Part shown: positions 53,201 through 54,513 of the stretch, one piece after another
Layout of the letters: each line of letters opens with the position of its first letter
Numbering within the stretch: position 1 is the first letter of the stretch
Origin: Heliocidaris tuberculata
Taxonomy: Eukaryota > Echinodermata > Echinoidea > Camarodonta > Echinometridae
Direction of reading: 5' to 3'
DNA: 64,000 nucleotides
Assembly: GCA_025618425.1 (NCBI GenBank)
Contig: CM046849.1
Location: 32,610,336 to 32,674,335 of the forward strand
Program-made: the position numbers and the translations under genes
The notes under the pieces: model-generated
Seen by the model: the letters and a program-made list of their open reading frames with translations, nothing else
Told to the model about the DNA's origin: nothing
The model's database searches: none

Positions 53201-54035
53201 TCGTCTGCTTGGACAGGATTGTTCCCTTTATTGACGTCATTGAAACAGTGTTATTTTTTTTGGCGAAGCGCTTGTATATCGCAGATGCTGGGAGGTAGTT
53301 TTATTTGTATTATTGTTTAATTACCTGATATGTAGTTGACTTTAAACTGATACGATTGCTATCTGTTAACTGGCAAGTTAACAGATAGCAATCGTATCAG
53401 TTTCTAGTGATACATTATTTATCATATTTGTGATTTTCTTTGAATGTGTACTTTAAAAGTTAATAATTACAATTATTGTTACTTCTGGTGGTAGAAAGTA
53501 ATATAGAACAGAACAGCGGTGAGCAAAATCATTATGTTAATAAATTGATGGGAGATCGAATTCTCAACAGATCGGTCACTATTACTTGAAATGTTTGCTG
53601 ATCCAAGCATTATCGTATTAGTAATCTTCCGATCAAGGTTATGCCCGCTGCAAAGAAATCAACATTAGTTTTGCTCATTAACTTTTGCTCATGTAGCACT
53701 GTGAGATTGACATCGTATAATGAATTTAAATATTAGACAATGCAAACATTGCGTTGAATACCGACATATCATGTGTGGGCTAAATACCGTATAAAAGGCT
53801 TGCAAATCAATGTATCTGTTTATGTACGTCTTAAATTCAATCTAATTAATTTTAATTATTAGATGATTTTACGGTCCTATTTCTTTTACAATTAAATATT
53901 ATACATTTCCCTGAAACTGTTTGACGTTGAAAAAAAAATCGTTGAAAGTCGCTGTAACGAACCCGTATTTTCGGCGAAGAAAGACATAATAACAAGCCAT
54001 ATTATTATGAGTTTGATGATCTTTCCGTGCGGCAT
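1..54035 (-). CDS. SVEP1-like: SVEP1/polydom-like secreted mosaic protein (whole gene, 47 coding exons, 3' end outside window)
   Basis: Forty-seven exons were joined by reading minus-strand open frames, AG acceptors and GT (once GC) donors; phases match at every junction and the sum is exactly 3,084 codons without a stop. Domain order: signal peptide, Arg/Pro linker, 7 HYR and 16 sushi domains interleaved, polybasic linker, 3 GCC2_GCC3, 21 EGF, pentraxin, then EGF. Known family: vertebrate SVEP1 is a secreted matrix protein (VWA, sushi, HYR, ephrin-receptor-like, EGF, pentraxin, sushi) that binds integrin alpha9beta1. The segment from the last two sushi before the HYR pair through pentraxin-EGF keeps SVEP1 order. 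There is no VWA domain here. Most module exons are symmetric phase 1-1, as expected from exon shuffling. The stop codon and any C-terminal sushi array lie left of position 1. Orthology is inferred from architecture only. Confidence 0.85.
259..631. mobile_element. Foldback MITE, TTCGGAATTATGAACC family, 10-bp TSD
   Basis: A 373-bp palindromic element made of many TTCCGAAGGTTC / CCGAAAATGAAATAGGG words, reversed in the right half. It is flanked by the exact direct repeat CCAGCAAATG at 249-258 and 632-641. One end is G-rich (GGGGGGTACTCG), the other is CGACATGTA. It lies in the intron between exons 46 and 47. Confidence 0.88.
783..956 (-). CDS. SVEP1-like: Coding exon 46: pentraxin domain, part 3
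   Basis: 174 nt, phase 1-1, acceptor TTTCCAG, donor [27 protein letters not shown] and [10 protein letters not shown] match the pentraxin C-terminal signature (N-x-W-x-x-x-L...C...G-N-V-x-x-W-x-D-F). Confidence 0.9.
1634..1830 (-). CDS. SVEP1-like: Coding exon 45: pentraxin domain, part 2
   Basis: 197 nt, phase 2 in, phase 1 out at [26 protein letters not shown] followed by AQVDGFQ is the pentraxin/LamG motif C-x-x-x-W-H-x...G-x-W-x-x-x-x-D-G. Then a beta-rich [13 protein letters not shown]. Confidence 0.88.
2819..3026 (-). CDS. SVEP1-like: Coding exon 44: pentraxin domain, part 1
   Basis: 208 nt, phase 1 in, phase 2 out at GG|GTGAGT, acceptor [26 protein letters not shown] then [10 protein letters not shown]: the opening strands of a pentraxin/LamG jelly roll, where F-W-V-K matches the pentraxin T-x-C-x-W-x-K region. 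Confidence 0.85.
3166..3695. mobile_element. Non-autonomous DNA element with TATGCCTCCRCC termini
   Basis: Inverted ends TTTTTATGCCTCCGCC and GGTGGAGGCATAAAAA bound 530 bp with no ORF. Inside are two diverged repeats of about 150 bp (from 3336 and 3485), each with GTGACCTTTGACCTTTGAC and ATCGCGTTAAC. A related fragment lies at 40649-40776. Confidence 0.75.
3958..4077. repeat. Perfect 28-bp inverted repeat, 64-bp spacer
   Basis: Arms 3958-3985 and 4050-4077 are exact reverse complements (GTGAACAGATAATGATGGAA...). The spacer contains GAAGAAGGCCAGGAGCCGAA followed by AGCTTG, the hammerhead-like hairpin also seen at 31-32 kb. Confidence 0.8.
4078..4140. repeat. Imperfect (CA)n microsatellite
   Basis: Interrupted CACACA tract in the intron between exons 43 and 44. 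Confidence 0.85.
4141..5047. other. Intron sequence without recognised features
   Basis: The rest of the intron between exons 43 and 44 is AT-rich. I see no exon, tRNA or repeat with clear boundaries. Confidence 0.5.
5048..5181 (-). CDS. SVEP1-like: Coding exon 43: EGF 20 end and EGF 21
   Basis: 134 nt, phase 2 in, phase 1 out at G|GTAAGC. The acceptor is preceded by a long T run. [17 protein letters not shown] and [12 protein letters not shown] make the last EGF before the pentraxin domain. Confidence 0.9.
5455..5538. mobile_element. Short MITE, AGTGGCGGATCC family
   Basis: Ends AGTGGCGGATCCAGGATTTC and ATCCGCCACT are inverted. The middle has CTGACAAGCAAAAAAG and GGTCCTCAGC, as in the longer copy at 47851-48020. 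The TSD is not clear. Confidence 0.75.
5629..5749 (-). CDS. SVEP1-like: Coding exon 42: EGF 19 end and most of EGF 20
   Basis: 121 nt, phase 1 in, phase 2 out at [27 protein letters not shown], then [16 protein letters not shown]. One of the smallest EGF exons. Confidence 0.88.
6272..6416 (-). CDS. SVEP1-like: Coding exon 41: EGF 18 end and most of EGF 19
   Basis: 145 nt, phase 0 in, phase 1 out at [24 protein letters not shown] closes EGF 18; [19 protein letters not shown] starts EGF 19. A palindromic repeat begins 39 bp upstream of the acceptor. Confidence 0.9.
6455..6714. repeat. Tandem palindromic repeat, GGTAACCTCGCTATTCATAA family
   Basis: Two head-to-tail copies of a palindromic unit: CTCGCTATTCATAAGGACCG, then CATAACGCGTG, then CGGTCCTTATGAATAGCGAG. 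A third, partial copy lies at 60575-60680. Confidence 0.8.
7216..7506 (-). CDS. SVEP1-like: Coding exon 40: EGF 16, 17 and start of 18
   Basis: 291 nt, phase 0-0, acceptor TTAACAG, donor [45 protein letters not shown], and [19 protein letters not shown], which is completed by exon 41. Confidence 0.92.
7896..7947. repeat. (AAT)n microsatellite
   Basis: About 50 bp of ATC/AAT triplets next to a small MITE. Confidence 0.9.
7981..8135. mobile_element. Small foldback MITE (GTTGCACAAAAC type)
   Basis: Ends GAACAGGGGCCAGTTGCACA and TTTGTGCAACAGACCCCTGT are inverted, with GCGTTTGAACGCAA arms inside; about 155 bp and no ORF. It sits at the end of the (AAT)n tract, so the TSD is ambiguous. Confidence 0.8.
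8324..8343. repeat. (AGT)n microsatellite
   Basis: Short perfect AGT tract in the intron between exons 39 and 40. Confidence 0.8.
8489..8768 (-). CDS. SVEP1-like: Coding exon 39: EGF 13 end, EGF 14, EGF 15
   Basis: 280 nt, phase 2 in, phase 0 out at GAG|GTAAAT, acceptor CATTCTAG. EGF 14 ([17 protein letters not shown]) has an enlarged loop; EGF 15 ([17 protein letters not shown]) is calcium-binding type. Confidence 0.9.
9284..9439 (-). CDS. SVEP1-like: Coding exon 38: EGF 12 end and EGF 13 start
   Basis: 156 nt, phase 2-2, acceptor GAGTAG, donor [28 protein letters not shown], then [22 protein letters not shown] 13 is finished by the next exon ([10 protein letters not shown]). Confidence 0.9.
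9440..10167. other. Intron 37-38: nothing recognised
   Basis: AT-rich intron without a visible exon or bounded repeat. Confidence 0.5.
10168..10321 (-). CDS. SVEP1-like: Coding exon 37: EGF 11 and start of EGF 12
   Basis: 154 nt, phase 1 in, phase 2 out at [25 protein letters not shown], then DTDQDECAS, which joins the next exon as DECASNPCEHGTC. The split inside EGF 12 is confirmed by this seamless join. Confidence 0.9.
10445..10562 (-). mobile_element. tRNA-derived SINE (minus strand)
   Basis: On the minus strand the sequence holds a pol III B box GGTTCGAATCC (10510-10520) and an A-box-like TAGTGGTCTGG upstream, then CACTGACGCTCTTAGGCAAG, which resembles the body of the plus-strand SINE at 12632. 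Confidence 0.75.
10734..10964 (-). CDS. SVEP1-like: Coding exon 36: EGF 9 and most of EGF 10
   Basis: 77 codons, phase 1-1, acceptor TTTTTAG, donor [24 protein letters not shown] and [16 protein letters not shown] are standard EGF cores. Confidence 0.92.
11237..11938 (-). CDS. SVEP1-like: Coding exon 35: large exon with EGF 3 to 8
   Basis: 702 nt, 234 codons, phase 1-1, by far the longest exon. It carries the end of EGF 2, EGF 3-7 and most of EGF 8 without introns (for example [46 protein letters not shown]). Several are D-x-D/E-C calcium-binding types. The fused exon suggests intron loss in an older one-EGF-per-exon array. Confidence 0.94.
12331..12540 (-). CDS. SVEP1-like: Coding exon 34: EGF 1 and most of EGF 2
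   Basis: 70 codons, phase 1-1. EGF 1 starts [19 protein letters not shown], a calcium-binding form (D-I-D-E-C). EGF 2 has [12 protein letters not shown] and finishes in the next exon. Confidence 0.93.
12632..12812 (+). mobile_element. tRNA-derived SINE (plus strand)
   Basis: The head folds like a tRNA: acceptor-like GTGTTG/CAACAC, A box TGGTCTAGTGG (12639-12649), B box GGTTCGAATCC (12683-12693), and a GTG at the anticodon place, suggesting tRNA-His-like ancestry. A tail (GGCAAGACATTAATTTACAT ... GAGCGCCGTA) follows. The anticodon stem pairs badly, so it is not a working tRNA gene. It resembles the echinoderm SURF type. Confidence 0.8.
13177..13338 (-). CDS. SVEP1-like: Coding exon 33: GCC2_GCC3 repeat 3
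   Basis: 54 codons, phase 1-1, acceptor TGTGCAG, donor [52 protein letters not shown]. Last of three equal-sized repeats. Confidence 0.9.
13339..14815. other. Intron 32-33: nothing recognised
   Basis: AT-rich with several non-coding open stretches on both strands. I found no domain-like exon, tRNA or bounded element. Confidence 0.5.
14816..14977 (-). CDS. SVEP1-like: Coding exon 32: GCC2_GCC3 repeat 2
   Basis: 54 codons, phase 1-1, the same length as its two neighbours. [40 protein letters not shown], then HC. The acceptor ATCAAG is weak, the donor G|GTAAGT strong. Confidence 0.9.
15441..15549 (-). repeat. Partial tandem duplication of exon 31 donor region (period 90 bp)
   Basis: TGTTTGTACCTAGG occurs at 15451 and 15541, exactly 90 bp apart, and the similarity continues through CTCTGGCT...TTCTTAGATCCGA. 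The 15541 copy holds the real end of exon 31 and its donor; the 15451 copy is a decayed duplicate with an intact CTAG|GTACAA donor but no open frame. Confidence 0.85.
15550..15711 (-). CDS. SVEP1-like: Coding exon 31: GCC2_GCC3 (ephrin-receptor-like) repeat 1
   Basis: 54 codons, phase 1-1. [40 protein letters not shown] and the final C fit the pattern CxxGxY..C..CPxGTYQ..C..CPxG. The donor region is duplicated 90 bp downstream. Confidence 0.9.
15712..16735. other. Intron 30-31: nothing recognised
   Basis: AT-rich intron, no further exon or clear repeat. Confidence 0.5.
16736..16986 (-). CDS. SVEP1-like: Coding exon 30: linker, second part
   Basis: 251 nt, acceptor AAATCAG at phase 2, donor G|GTAAGA at phase 1. 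It joins in frame as [15 protein letters not shown]. The acidic, mostly helical-looking stretch ([20 protein letters not shown]) ends YRCG at the first GCC2_GCC3 repeat. Its place matches the SVEP1 segment between sushi and ephrin-receptor-like repeats. Confidence 0.85.
17388..17490. repeat. A-rich (TAAAA)n low-complexity tract
   Basis: Runs of AAATAAAAT about 100 bp long in the intron after exon 29. Confidence 0.85.
17559..17862 (-). CDS. SVEP1-like: Coding exon 29: linker with two furin-type basic sites
   Basis: 304 nt, phase 1 in, phase 2 out (GA|GTTAGT), acceptor AATGTAG. No known domain beyond its position. Near its middle, [18 protein letters not shown] holds RRKR and RRQR, both fitting the furin rule R-X-(K/R)-R or R-X-X-R. 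Five cysteines precede the basic run, so cleavage might leave disulphide-linked halves. Cleavage is inference. Confidence 0.82.
18165..18262. repeat. Degraded TTCGGAATTATGAACC-type repeat
   Basis: GGAATTATGAACCTCTTCAT and CAGAATTATGAAACC match the MITE family at 259-631 but without ends or TSD. Confidence 0.6.
18430..18624 (-). CDS. SVEP1-like: Coding exon 28: sushi/CCP 16
   Basis: 65 codons, phase 1-1, acceptor TTACAAG, donor [37 protein letters not shown] and [11 protein letters not shown]. It is the single sushi that follows the HYR pair in SVEP1. Confidence 0.9.
18838..18945. mobile_element. Half copy of AGTGGCGGATCC-type MITE
   Basis: A G run, a GACAAGTAAAAAAA tract and TCTAAATCCGCCACTGG mark the right half of this family. 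The left end is not recognised. Confidence 0.55.
19461..19709 (-). CDS. SVEP1-like: Coding exon 27: HYR domain 7
   Basis: 83 codons, phase 1-1, acceptor AATGCAG, donor [37 protein letters not shown], then [20 protein letters not shown]. The A-G-N core is eroded to LDNAK. Confidence 0.9.
19710..20556. other. Intron 26-27: nothing recognised
   Basis: AT-rich intron, no exon or bounded repeat visible. Confidence 0.5.
20557..20808 (-). CDS. SVEP1-like: Coding exon 26: HYR domain 6
   Basis: 84 codons, phase 1-1, acceptor TCCACAG, donor [25 protein letters not shown] and [20 protein letters not shown] are near-perfect HYR ends. First of a directly adjacent HYR pair, as in SVEP1. Confidence 0.92.
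21101..21310 (-). CDS. SVEP1-like: Coding exon 25: sushi/CCP 15
   Basis: 70 codons, phase 1-1, acceptor TAAACAG, donor [34 protein letters not shown] and [14 protein letters not shown] divergent sushi with a long tail before the last Cys. Confidence 0.85.
21754..22150. mobile_element. MITE with perfect 42-bp inverted ends and TTAA, piggyBac-like
   Basis: Arms 21754-21795 and 22109-22150 are exact reverse complements (TTTAAAGGAAACCAAAACCC...). TTAA lies at both outer ends, followed inward by AGGAAACC, as expected of a TTAA-targeting (piggyBac-type) MITE. 397 bp, no ORF. Its end is 35 bp from the GC donor of exon 24. Confidence 0.85.
22185..22373 (-). CDS. SVEP1-like: Coding exon 24: sushi/CCP 14, GC splice donor
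   Basis: 63 codons, phase 1-1, acceptor [35 protein letters not shown] and [11 protein letters not shown] are clear. The donor reads GAAG|GCGAGT, a GC rather than GT. The only nearby GT, five bases on, would leave phase 2 and break the frame with exon 25. This and the next exon correspond to the sushi pair before the HYR pair of SVEP1. Confidence 0.88.
22672..22911 (-). CDS. SVEP1-like: Coding exon 23: HYR domain 5
   Basis: 80 codons, phase 1-1, acceptor ATACAG, donor [23 protein letters not shown], the midpoint [13 protein letters not shown] and the end [19 protein letters not shown] form a textbook HYR. Confidence 0.92.
23332..23356. repeat. (CT)n microsatellite
   Basis: Short CTCTCT tract. 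Confidence 0.85.
23405..23672. repeat. Cluster of ACCGATGAC motifs with a 20-bp palindrome
   Basis: ACCGATGAC or one-base variants occur at about 23411, 23455, 23487, 23517, 23545 and 23603, and inverted near 23633 and 23665. The 23603 copy forms the perfect palindrome AACCGATGACGTCATCGGTT. Spacing is irregular (30-60 bp). No ORF of note. Confidence 0.8.
23692..23752. repeat. (CA)n microsatellite
   Basis: Interrupted then pure CA tract in the intron between exons 22 and 23. Confidence 0.9.
24108..24311 (-). CDS. SVEP1-like: Coding exon 22: sushi/CCP 13
   Basis: 68 codons, phase 1-1, acceptor TGTTAG, donor [35 protein letters not shown] and [13 protein letters not shown]. Six cysteines and the Trp are present. 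Confidence 0.88.
24565..24756 (-). CDS. SVEP1-like: Coding exon 21: sushi/CCP 12
   Basis: 64 codons, phase 1-1, acceptor ACATTAG, donor [37 protein letters not shown] and [10 protein letters not shown] match the family. Confidence 0.88.
24757..25933. other. Intron 20-21: nothing recognised
   Basis: AT-rich. A stretch near 25230 (CGTACAGCGCTCTTTACAGA) looks like part of a dispersed repeat but has no clear ends. Confidence 0.4.
25934..26128 (-). CDS. SVEP1-like: Coding exon 20: sushi/CCP 11
   Basis: 65 codons, phase 1-1, acceptor CTTCGTAG, donor [37 protein letters not shown] and [10 protein letters not shown] give a complete six-Cys sushi. Confidence 0.88.
26316..26422. mobile_element. Foldback MITE, GAGGCGGCGGAACGTCGGG family, right end lost
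   Basis: CAGAGGCGGCGGAACGTCGG, GACAATGGAAG, then inverted CTTCCATTGTCCAAGCCCTG. The expected second terminus is missing and a (GTT)n run stands in its place. A complete copy is at 57711-57813. Confidence 0.75.
27246..27361 (-). CDS. SVEP1-like: Coding exon 19: HYR domain 4, second half
   Basis: Acceptor TTTCCAG at phase 2, donor G|GTAGGC at phase 1. [20 protein letters not shown] is the HYR ending, with P-E replacing the usual A-G next to N. Confidence 0.83.
27647..27791 (-). CDS. SVEP1-like: Coding exon 18: HYR domain 4, first half
   Basis: Acceptor ATCTTAG, phase 1 in, phase 2 out at TT|GTGAGC. Starts [20 protein letters not shown] and holds the central [14 protein letters not shown], which fits the D-N-S-G HYR midpoint. 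Confidence 0.83.
27792..29003. other. Intron 17-18: nothing recognised
   Basis: Strongly AT-rich. Non-coding open frames on both strands show no domain or splice context. Confidence 0.5.
29004..29201 (-). CDS. SVEP1-like: Coding exon 17: sushi/CCP 10
   Basis: 66 codons, phase 1-1, acceptor ATTACAG, donor [39 protein letters not shown] and [11 protein letters not shown] follow the six-Cys sushi pattern. Confidence 0.87.
29535..29720 (-). CDS. SVEP1-like: Coding exon 16: sushi/CCP 9
   Basis: 62 codons, phase 1-1, acceptor AATTCAG, donor [23 protein letters not shown] and [14 protein letters not shown] fit. The conserved Trp before the last Cys is replaced by Phe ([10 protein letters not shown]). 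Confidence 0.87.
30427..30464 (-). pseudogene. Possible relic of a sushi exon 3' end
   Basis: The minus strand reads ACACACAG, then codons for [13 protein letters not shown], then GTGAGTG: the typical ending of a sushi exon. The other two thirds of the domain are absent, and splicing here would create a stop with exon 16. Only 13 codons, so chance is possible. Confidence 0.3.
30806..30890. repeat. (TA)n microsatellite
   Basis: About 85 bp of almost pure TA dinucleotides beside the inverted repeat at 30916. Confidence 0.95.
30916..31135. mobile_element. Inverted terminal copies of a Penelope-like or retrozyme-like repeat (unit A)
   Basis: Left arm GTAGCTTTTATCGTCCTCCT... and right arm ...AGGAGGACAATAAAAGCTAC are inverted over about 65 bp. 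Each arm, read outward, has a CTGATGA/CGAATGA - GATC-TTT-GATC - GAAAGCTTG core. Confidence 0.65.
31079..31105 (+). ncRNA. Hammerhead-like hairpin (CTGATGA - stem - GAAA)
   Basis: CTGATGA at 31079-31085, stem GATC (31087-31090)/GATC (31094-31097) with a TTT loop, and GAAA at 31098-31101. An extra A separates CTGATGA from the stem and no convincing stem I was found, so catalytic activity is doubtful. Confidence 0.35.
31290..32240. mobile_element. Inverted repeat pair, Penelope-like or retrozyme-like (unit B)
   Basis: Left arm (about 31290-31375): TATAGTGTGACTACTGATGA, GACAGGAGACAAGGACGTAG, AACTTCAACTTTATTAGATC, AAGCTTTCGGCCTTCCCGGCC. The right arm (about 32140-32235) is the inverse. Between them is a partial third GAAGAAGGCCGGGAAG (31553) and no coding region. 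Confidence 0.65.
32419..32652 (-). CDS. SVEP1-like: Coding exon 15: sushi/CCP 8 (long variant)
   Basis: 78 codons, the longest sushi exon here, phase 1-1, acceptor TTTGGCAG, donor [22 protein letters not shown] and [14 protein letters not shown] are standard. The stretch after Cys 4 is lengthened by a Ser-rich insert before [10 protein letters not shown]. Confidence 0.88.
32882..33077. mobile_element. Foldback MITE (GATAAAAACTA type)
   Basis: About 55-bp inverted arms, left CACGATAAAAACTATTTTCG and right CGAAAGTAGTTTTTATCATG, with a few mismatches. About 195 bp, no ORF. Confidence 0.8.
33078..34228. other. Rest of intron 14-15: nothing recognised
   Basis: AT-rich without exon or bounded repeat. 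Confidence 0.5.
34229..34397 (-). CDS. SVEP1-like: Coding exon 14: HYR domain 3, second half
   Basis: Acceptor ATTCAAG at phase 0, donor G|GTTTGT at phase 1. [13 protein letters not shown] then [20 protein letters not shown]: the full HYR C-terminal motif A-x-D-x-A-G-N...C-x-F. Confidence 0.87.
34616..35233 (+). mobile_element. LINE 3' end with internal duplication and (GAAAT)n tail
   Basis: Two copies of a pyrimidine-rich block ending CTTGCTGTTCTGCATCACCA (to about 34737 and 35024), then unique sequence and GCAGAACTGAATAAATGAAA with (TGAAA)n repeats to 35230. A microsatellite tail after AATAAA is typical of CR1/Jockey-type LINE 3' ends. No reverse transcriptase remains here. Confidence 0.55.
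35527..35630 (-). CDS. SVEP1-like: Coding exon 13: HYR domain 3, first half
   Basis: Acceptor TTTGCAG, phase 1 in and phase 0 out at [25 protein letters not shown] is a typical HYR start with the first Cys. The split point and phase (0) differ from HYR 1 and 4 (phase 2). Confidence 0.82.
35834..36040 (-). CDS. SVEP1-like: Coding exon 12: sushi/CCP 7
   Basis: 69 codons, phase 1-1, acceptor TTTCAG, donor [24 protein letters not shown] is followed by [12 protein letters not shown] and [10 protein letters not shown]. The loop between Cys 2 and 3 is longer than usual. Confidence 0.85.
36529..36735 (-). CDS. SVEP1-like: Coding exon 11: sushi/CCP 6
   Basis: 69 codons, phase 1-1. The acceptor ACATATAAG is poor in pyrimidines; the donor A|GTAAGC is strong. 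[13 protein letters not shown] and [15 protein letters not shown] lead to a long final loop with [10 protein letters not shown]. Confidence 0.82.
37480..38230. repeat. Unclassified dispersed repeat rich in CAACC/GACCAGT words
   Basis: Recurring CAACCGAT, CAGTCAGCAACC and CCAATCGGCAATC words. Similar vocabulary occurs at 39115-39240 and 41920-42200. Possibly pieces of one large element. Ends not defined. Confidence 0.4.
38800..39025 (+). mobile_element. LINE 3' end with (AAATC)n tail
   Basis: The hairpin GATTGTCACGCCATCAGGCT...GTGACAATCC is followed by an AT-rich stretch and AAATAAATCAAATCAAATC, a short-repeat tail as left by CR1-type retrotransposition. Confidence 0.6.
39429..39623 (-). CDS. 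SVEP1-like: Coding exon 10: sushi/CCP 5
   Basis: 65 codons, phase 1-1, acceptor TCTTTAG, donor [37 protein letters not shown] and [10 protein letters not shown] fit the sushi pattern closely. Confidence 0.9.
39775..40640 (+). pseudogene. Decayed non-LTR retrotransposon reverse transcriptase fragment
   Basis: Frame-broken pieces: [21 protein letters not shown] (the catalytic F-A-D-D box, 39917-39946); [67 protein letters not shown]. These are ordered as in Jockey/CR1-type RTs, and the segment that would hold the GVPQGS motif is deleted. Plus strand, opposite the host gene. Confidence 0.85.
40649..40776 (+). mobile_element. Fragment of the TATGCCTCCRCC element
   Basis: CTTCCTATGTTGATACATAT, AGGTTCATACCTCAAGTTGT, ACGGACGGACAACCCCAAAA and GGTGGAGGAATATA match the second half of the element at 3166-3695. 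It directly abuts the decayed RT fragment. Confidence 0.7.
40845..41042 (-). CDS. SVEP1-like: Coding exon 9: sushi/CCP 4
   Basis: 66 codons, phase 1-1, acceptor CGTTGCAG, donor G|GTTAGT. Begins [19 protein letters not shown], has [13 protein letters not shown] and ends [11 protein letters not shown] decayed LINE fragment lies just downstream in transcription order (39.8-40.6 kb). Confidence 0.88.
42466..42660 (-). CDS. SVEP1-like: Coding exon 8: sushi/CCP 3
   Basis: 65 codons, phase 1-1, acceptor TTTCTAG, donor G|GTAGAT. Landmarks are [24 protein letters not shown] and [10 protein letters not shown]. There are six cysteines and the conserved Trp. Confidence 0.88.
42847..43080. mobile_element. 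Foldback MITE, GGCGCAAATCC family, 8-bp TSD
   Basis: Inverted ends GGGCGCAAATCCAG and TGGATTTGCGCC enclose C-rich and T-rich tracts and AGAGAATTTTGGAGG. The flanks carry the direct repeat ATAACTGG (42839-42846 and 43081-43088). Confidence 0.8.
43745..44005 (-). CDS. SVEP1-like: Coding exon 7: HYR domain 2 (single exon)
   Basis: 87 codons, phase 1-1. It opens [10 protein letters not shown] and closes [20 protein letters not shown], a near-consensus HYR ending. Unlike HYR 1, 3 and 4 it has no internal intron. Confidence 0.9.
44463..44648 (-). CDS. SVEP1-like: Coding exon 6: sushi/CCP 2
   Basis: A symmetric 1-1 exon of 62 codons, acceptor TCCTACAG, donor G|GTAATA. The protein runs [28 protein letters not shown] and ends [12 protein letters not shown], with the sushi Trp and closing Cys. 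Confidence 0.88.
44649..47079. other. Intron 5-6 (right-hand part): nothing recognised
   Basis: AT-rich. No exon, tRNA or bounded mobile element in these 2.4 kb. Confidence 0.45.
47080..47184 (+). mobile_element. LINE-like 3' end with (GAATT)n tail
   Basis: TGTACTATTTGAACAAATGT, GAAAATAAATGTTAATTTGA and a short ATTGAATTGAAT repeat. The layout resembles the other LINE tails at 35.2 and 39.0 kb. Confidence 0.45.
47851..48020. mobile_element. MITE with AGTGGCGGATCC ends, exact 10-bp TSD
   Basis: Perfect inverted ends AGTGGCGGATCC (47851) and GGATCCGCCACT (48020). The TSD GCTTTGGATC is at 47841-47850 and 48021-48030. The body has a poly-A tract and a G/C-rich palindrome. The full-length member of the family of 5455-5538. 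Confidence 0.92.
48211..48414 (-). CDS. SVEP1-like: Coding exon 5: sushi/CCP 1
   Basis: A symmetric 1-1 exon of 68 codons (acceptor CATGCAG, donor C|GTAAGT). It has six cysteines, a [12 protein letters not shown] core and a terminal W...P.C. This is the six-cysteine sushi form seen in selectins and SVEP1. Confidence 0.9.
49297..49525. mobile_element. G/C- and T-rich MITE-like repeat (AGTGGGGGATTTAG)
   Basis: Starts AGTGGGGGATTTAGGGGGGG and ends in C runs followed by CCCCACTGA, with AGAGAATTATGGAGGGGAAC inside. No TSD found. Similar in layout to 42847-43080. Confidence 0.55.
50220..50332 (-). CDS. SVEP1-like: Coding exon 4: HYR domain 1, second half
   Basis: The acceptor ATATAG (weak pyrimidine tract) enters at phase 2 and the exon leaves at phase 1 before GTATGT. 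The residues [20 protein letters not shown] and then VRFEV fit the HYR C-terminal signature Y-x-A-x-D-x-A-x-N-x-x-x-C-x-F-x-V. Confidence 0.8.
50333..51408. other. Intron 3-4: nothing recognised
   Basis: AT-rich intron without other visible features. Confidence 0.5.
51409..51565 (-). CDS. SVEP1-like: Coding exon 3: HYR domain 1, first half
   Basis: Acceptor ATTTACAG, phase 1 in, phase 2 out at AC|GTAAGT. It begins [20 protein letters not shown], the usual HYR opening (D-x-x-x-P-x-F...C), and continues into the central beta-strand region. It completes only with the next exon. Confidence 0.8.
51566..52350. other. Intron 2-3: only a short (GT)n tract
   Basis: GTGTGTG near 51766-51792 and a (TTA)n stretch near 51962. 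Nothing else recognised. Confidence 0.5.
52351..52422 (-). CDS. SVEP1-like: Coding exon 2: nine-arginine and proline-rich linker
   Basis: A 72-nt symmetric (1-1) exon between CACCAG and GTAAATG. It encodes DGW, nine arginines from a CGA/CGT/AGA trinucleotide run, then TC, seven prolines and TPP. The Arg run just after the signal peptide could be a proprotein convertase site. The exon is almost pure triplet repeat, so its length may vary between alleles. Confidence 0.65.
52684..53240. mobile_element. Foldback element with about 50-bp TGACGTCA arms
   Basis: Left arm 52684-52733 (TGACGTCAAAGGGAGGACGT ... AAGCAGACGATGTCCCATAA) and right arm 53192-53240 (TATGGGACGTCGTCTGCTTG ... CCCTTTATTGACGTCA) are imperfect inverses. 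The spacer of about 460 bp has no ORF. Confidence 0.7.
53344..53403. repeat. Perfect 28-bp hairpin with 4-nt loop
   Basis: AAACTGATACGATTGCTATC ... (53344-53371), loop GGCA, and its exact reverse complement at 53376-53403. It would fold to a 60-nt stem-loop on either strand. In the intron between coding exons 1 and 2. Confidence 0.9.
53963..54035 (-). CDS. SVEP1-like: Coding exon 1: start codon and signal peptide
   Basis: The acceptor is a clean TTATTTTGCAG ending at 54043; seven UTR bases precede ATG at 54035. The 24 residues begin [20 protein letters not shown]: a basic start followed by a strong hydrophobic core, a classic secretion signal. The donor G|GTTCGT at 53962 is weak but gives phase 1, which the next exon needs. 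Without that splice the frame runs on for 23 codons to a stop, so the donor choice is inferred. Confidence 0.65.
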
Positions 54036-54315
54036 TTCAAATCTGCAAAATAATATAAATAGTGATGAACCGAGATACACACATGTATTCATATTACCTG
54101 CACTAACTTCAACAGATAAGGCTAAATTGATCACATTTCGTTCTTCAAATTGGCAACAATAATATTTCTTTTTTAGTGCTACATGGTTCTAATAGGTTAT
54201 TGTGTTTTCCTCTTGCTATTAGCCATGATTCAACAAATAATGCTCTTTCCACAGTTCAACATCAAATATTTCAATGTAAAACGCCCTCTGTCGGGACTTT
54301 TATATAATAACCATA

Positions 54316-54500
54316 ACTGGGCGTTGTGGCGTGCGCCTGTAATCCAGCTAACAGTGGAAGTTATAAACTGATTCAGCGGACCCAGGTTCGAAACTGAGTC
54401 ACGTCTTTCGGATGGTGACGTTAAAGGTCGGTCCCAGACGTAAATAATCATATCTGATTGATACACGTCTGTAAAAACCCAATTACACACACACACACAC
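54316..54500 (+). mobile_element. 7SL/SRP-RNA-like SINE, copy 1
   Basis: The head ACTGGGCGTTGTGGCGTGCG, CCTGTAATCCAGCTAAC matches the 5' domain of 7SL RNA (as in Alu: GTGGC...GCCTGTAATCCCAGC). It continues CCCAGGTTCGAAACTGAGTC (pol III B-box-like), a body CTTTCGGATGGTGACGTTAA, and a (CA)n tail. The 7SL assignment is from memory of the consensus. Confidence 0.65.
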
Positions 54501-54513
54501 ATAACATAATAAT

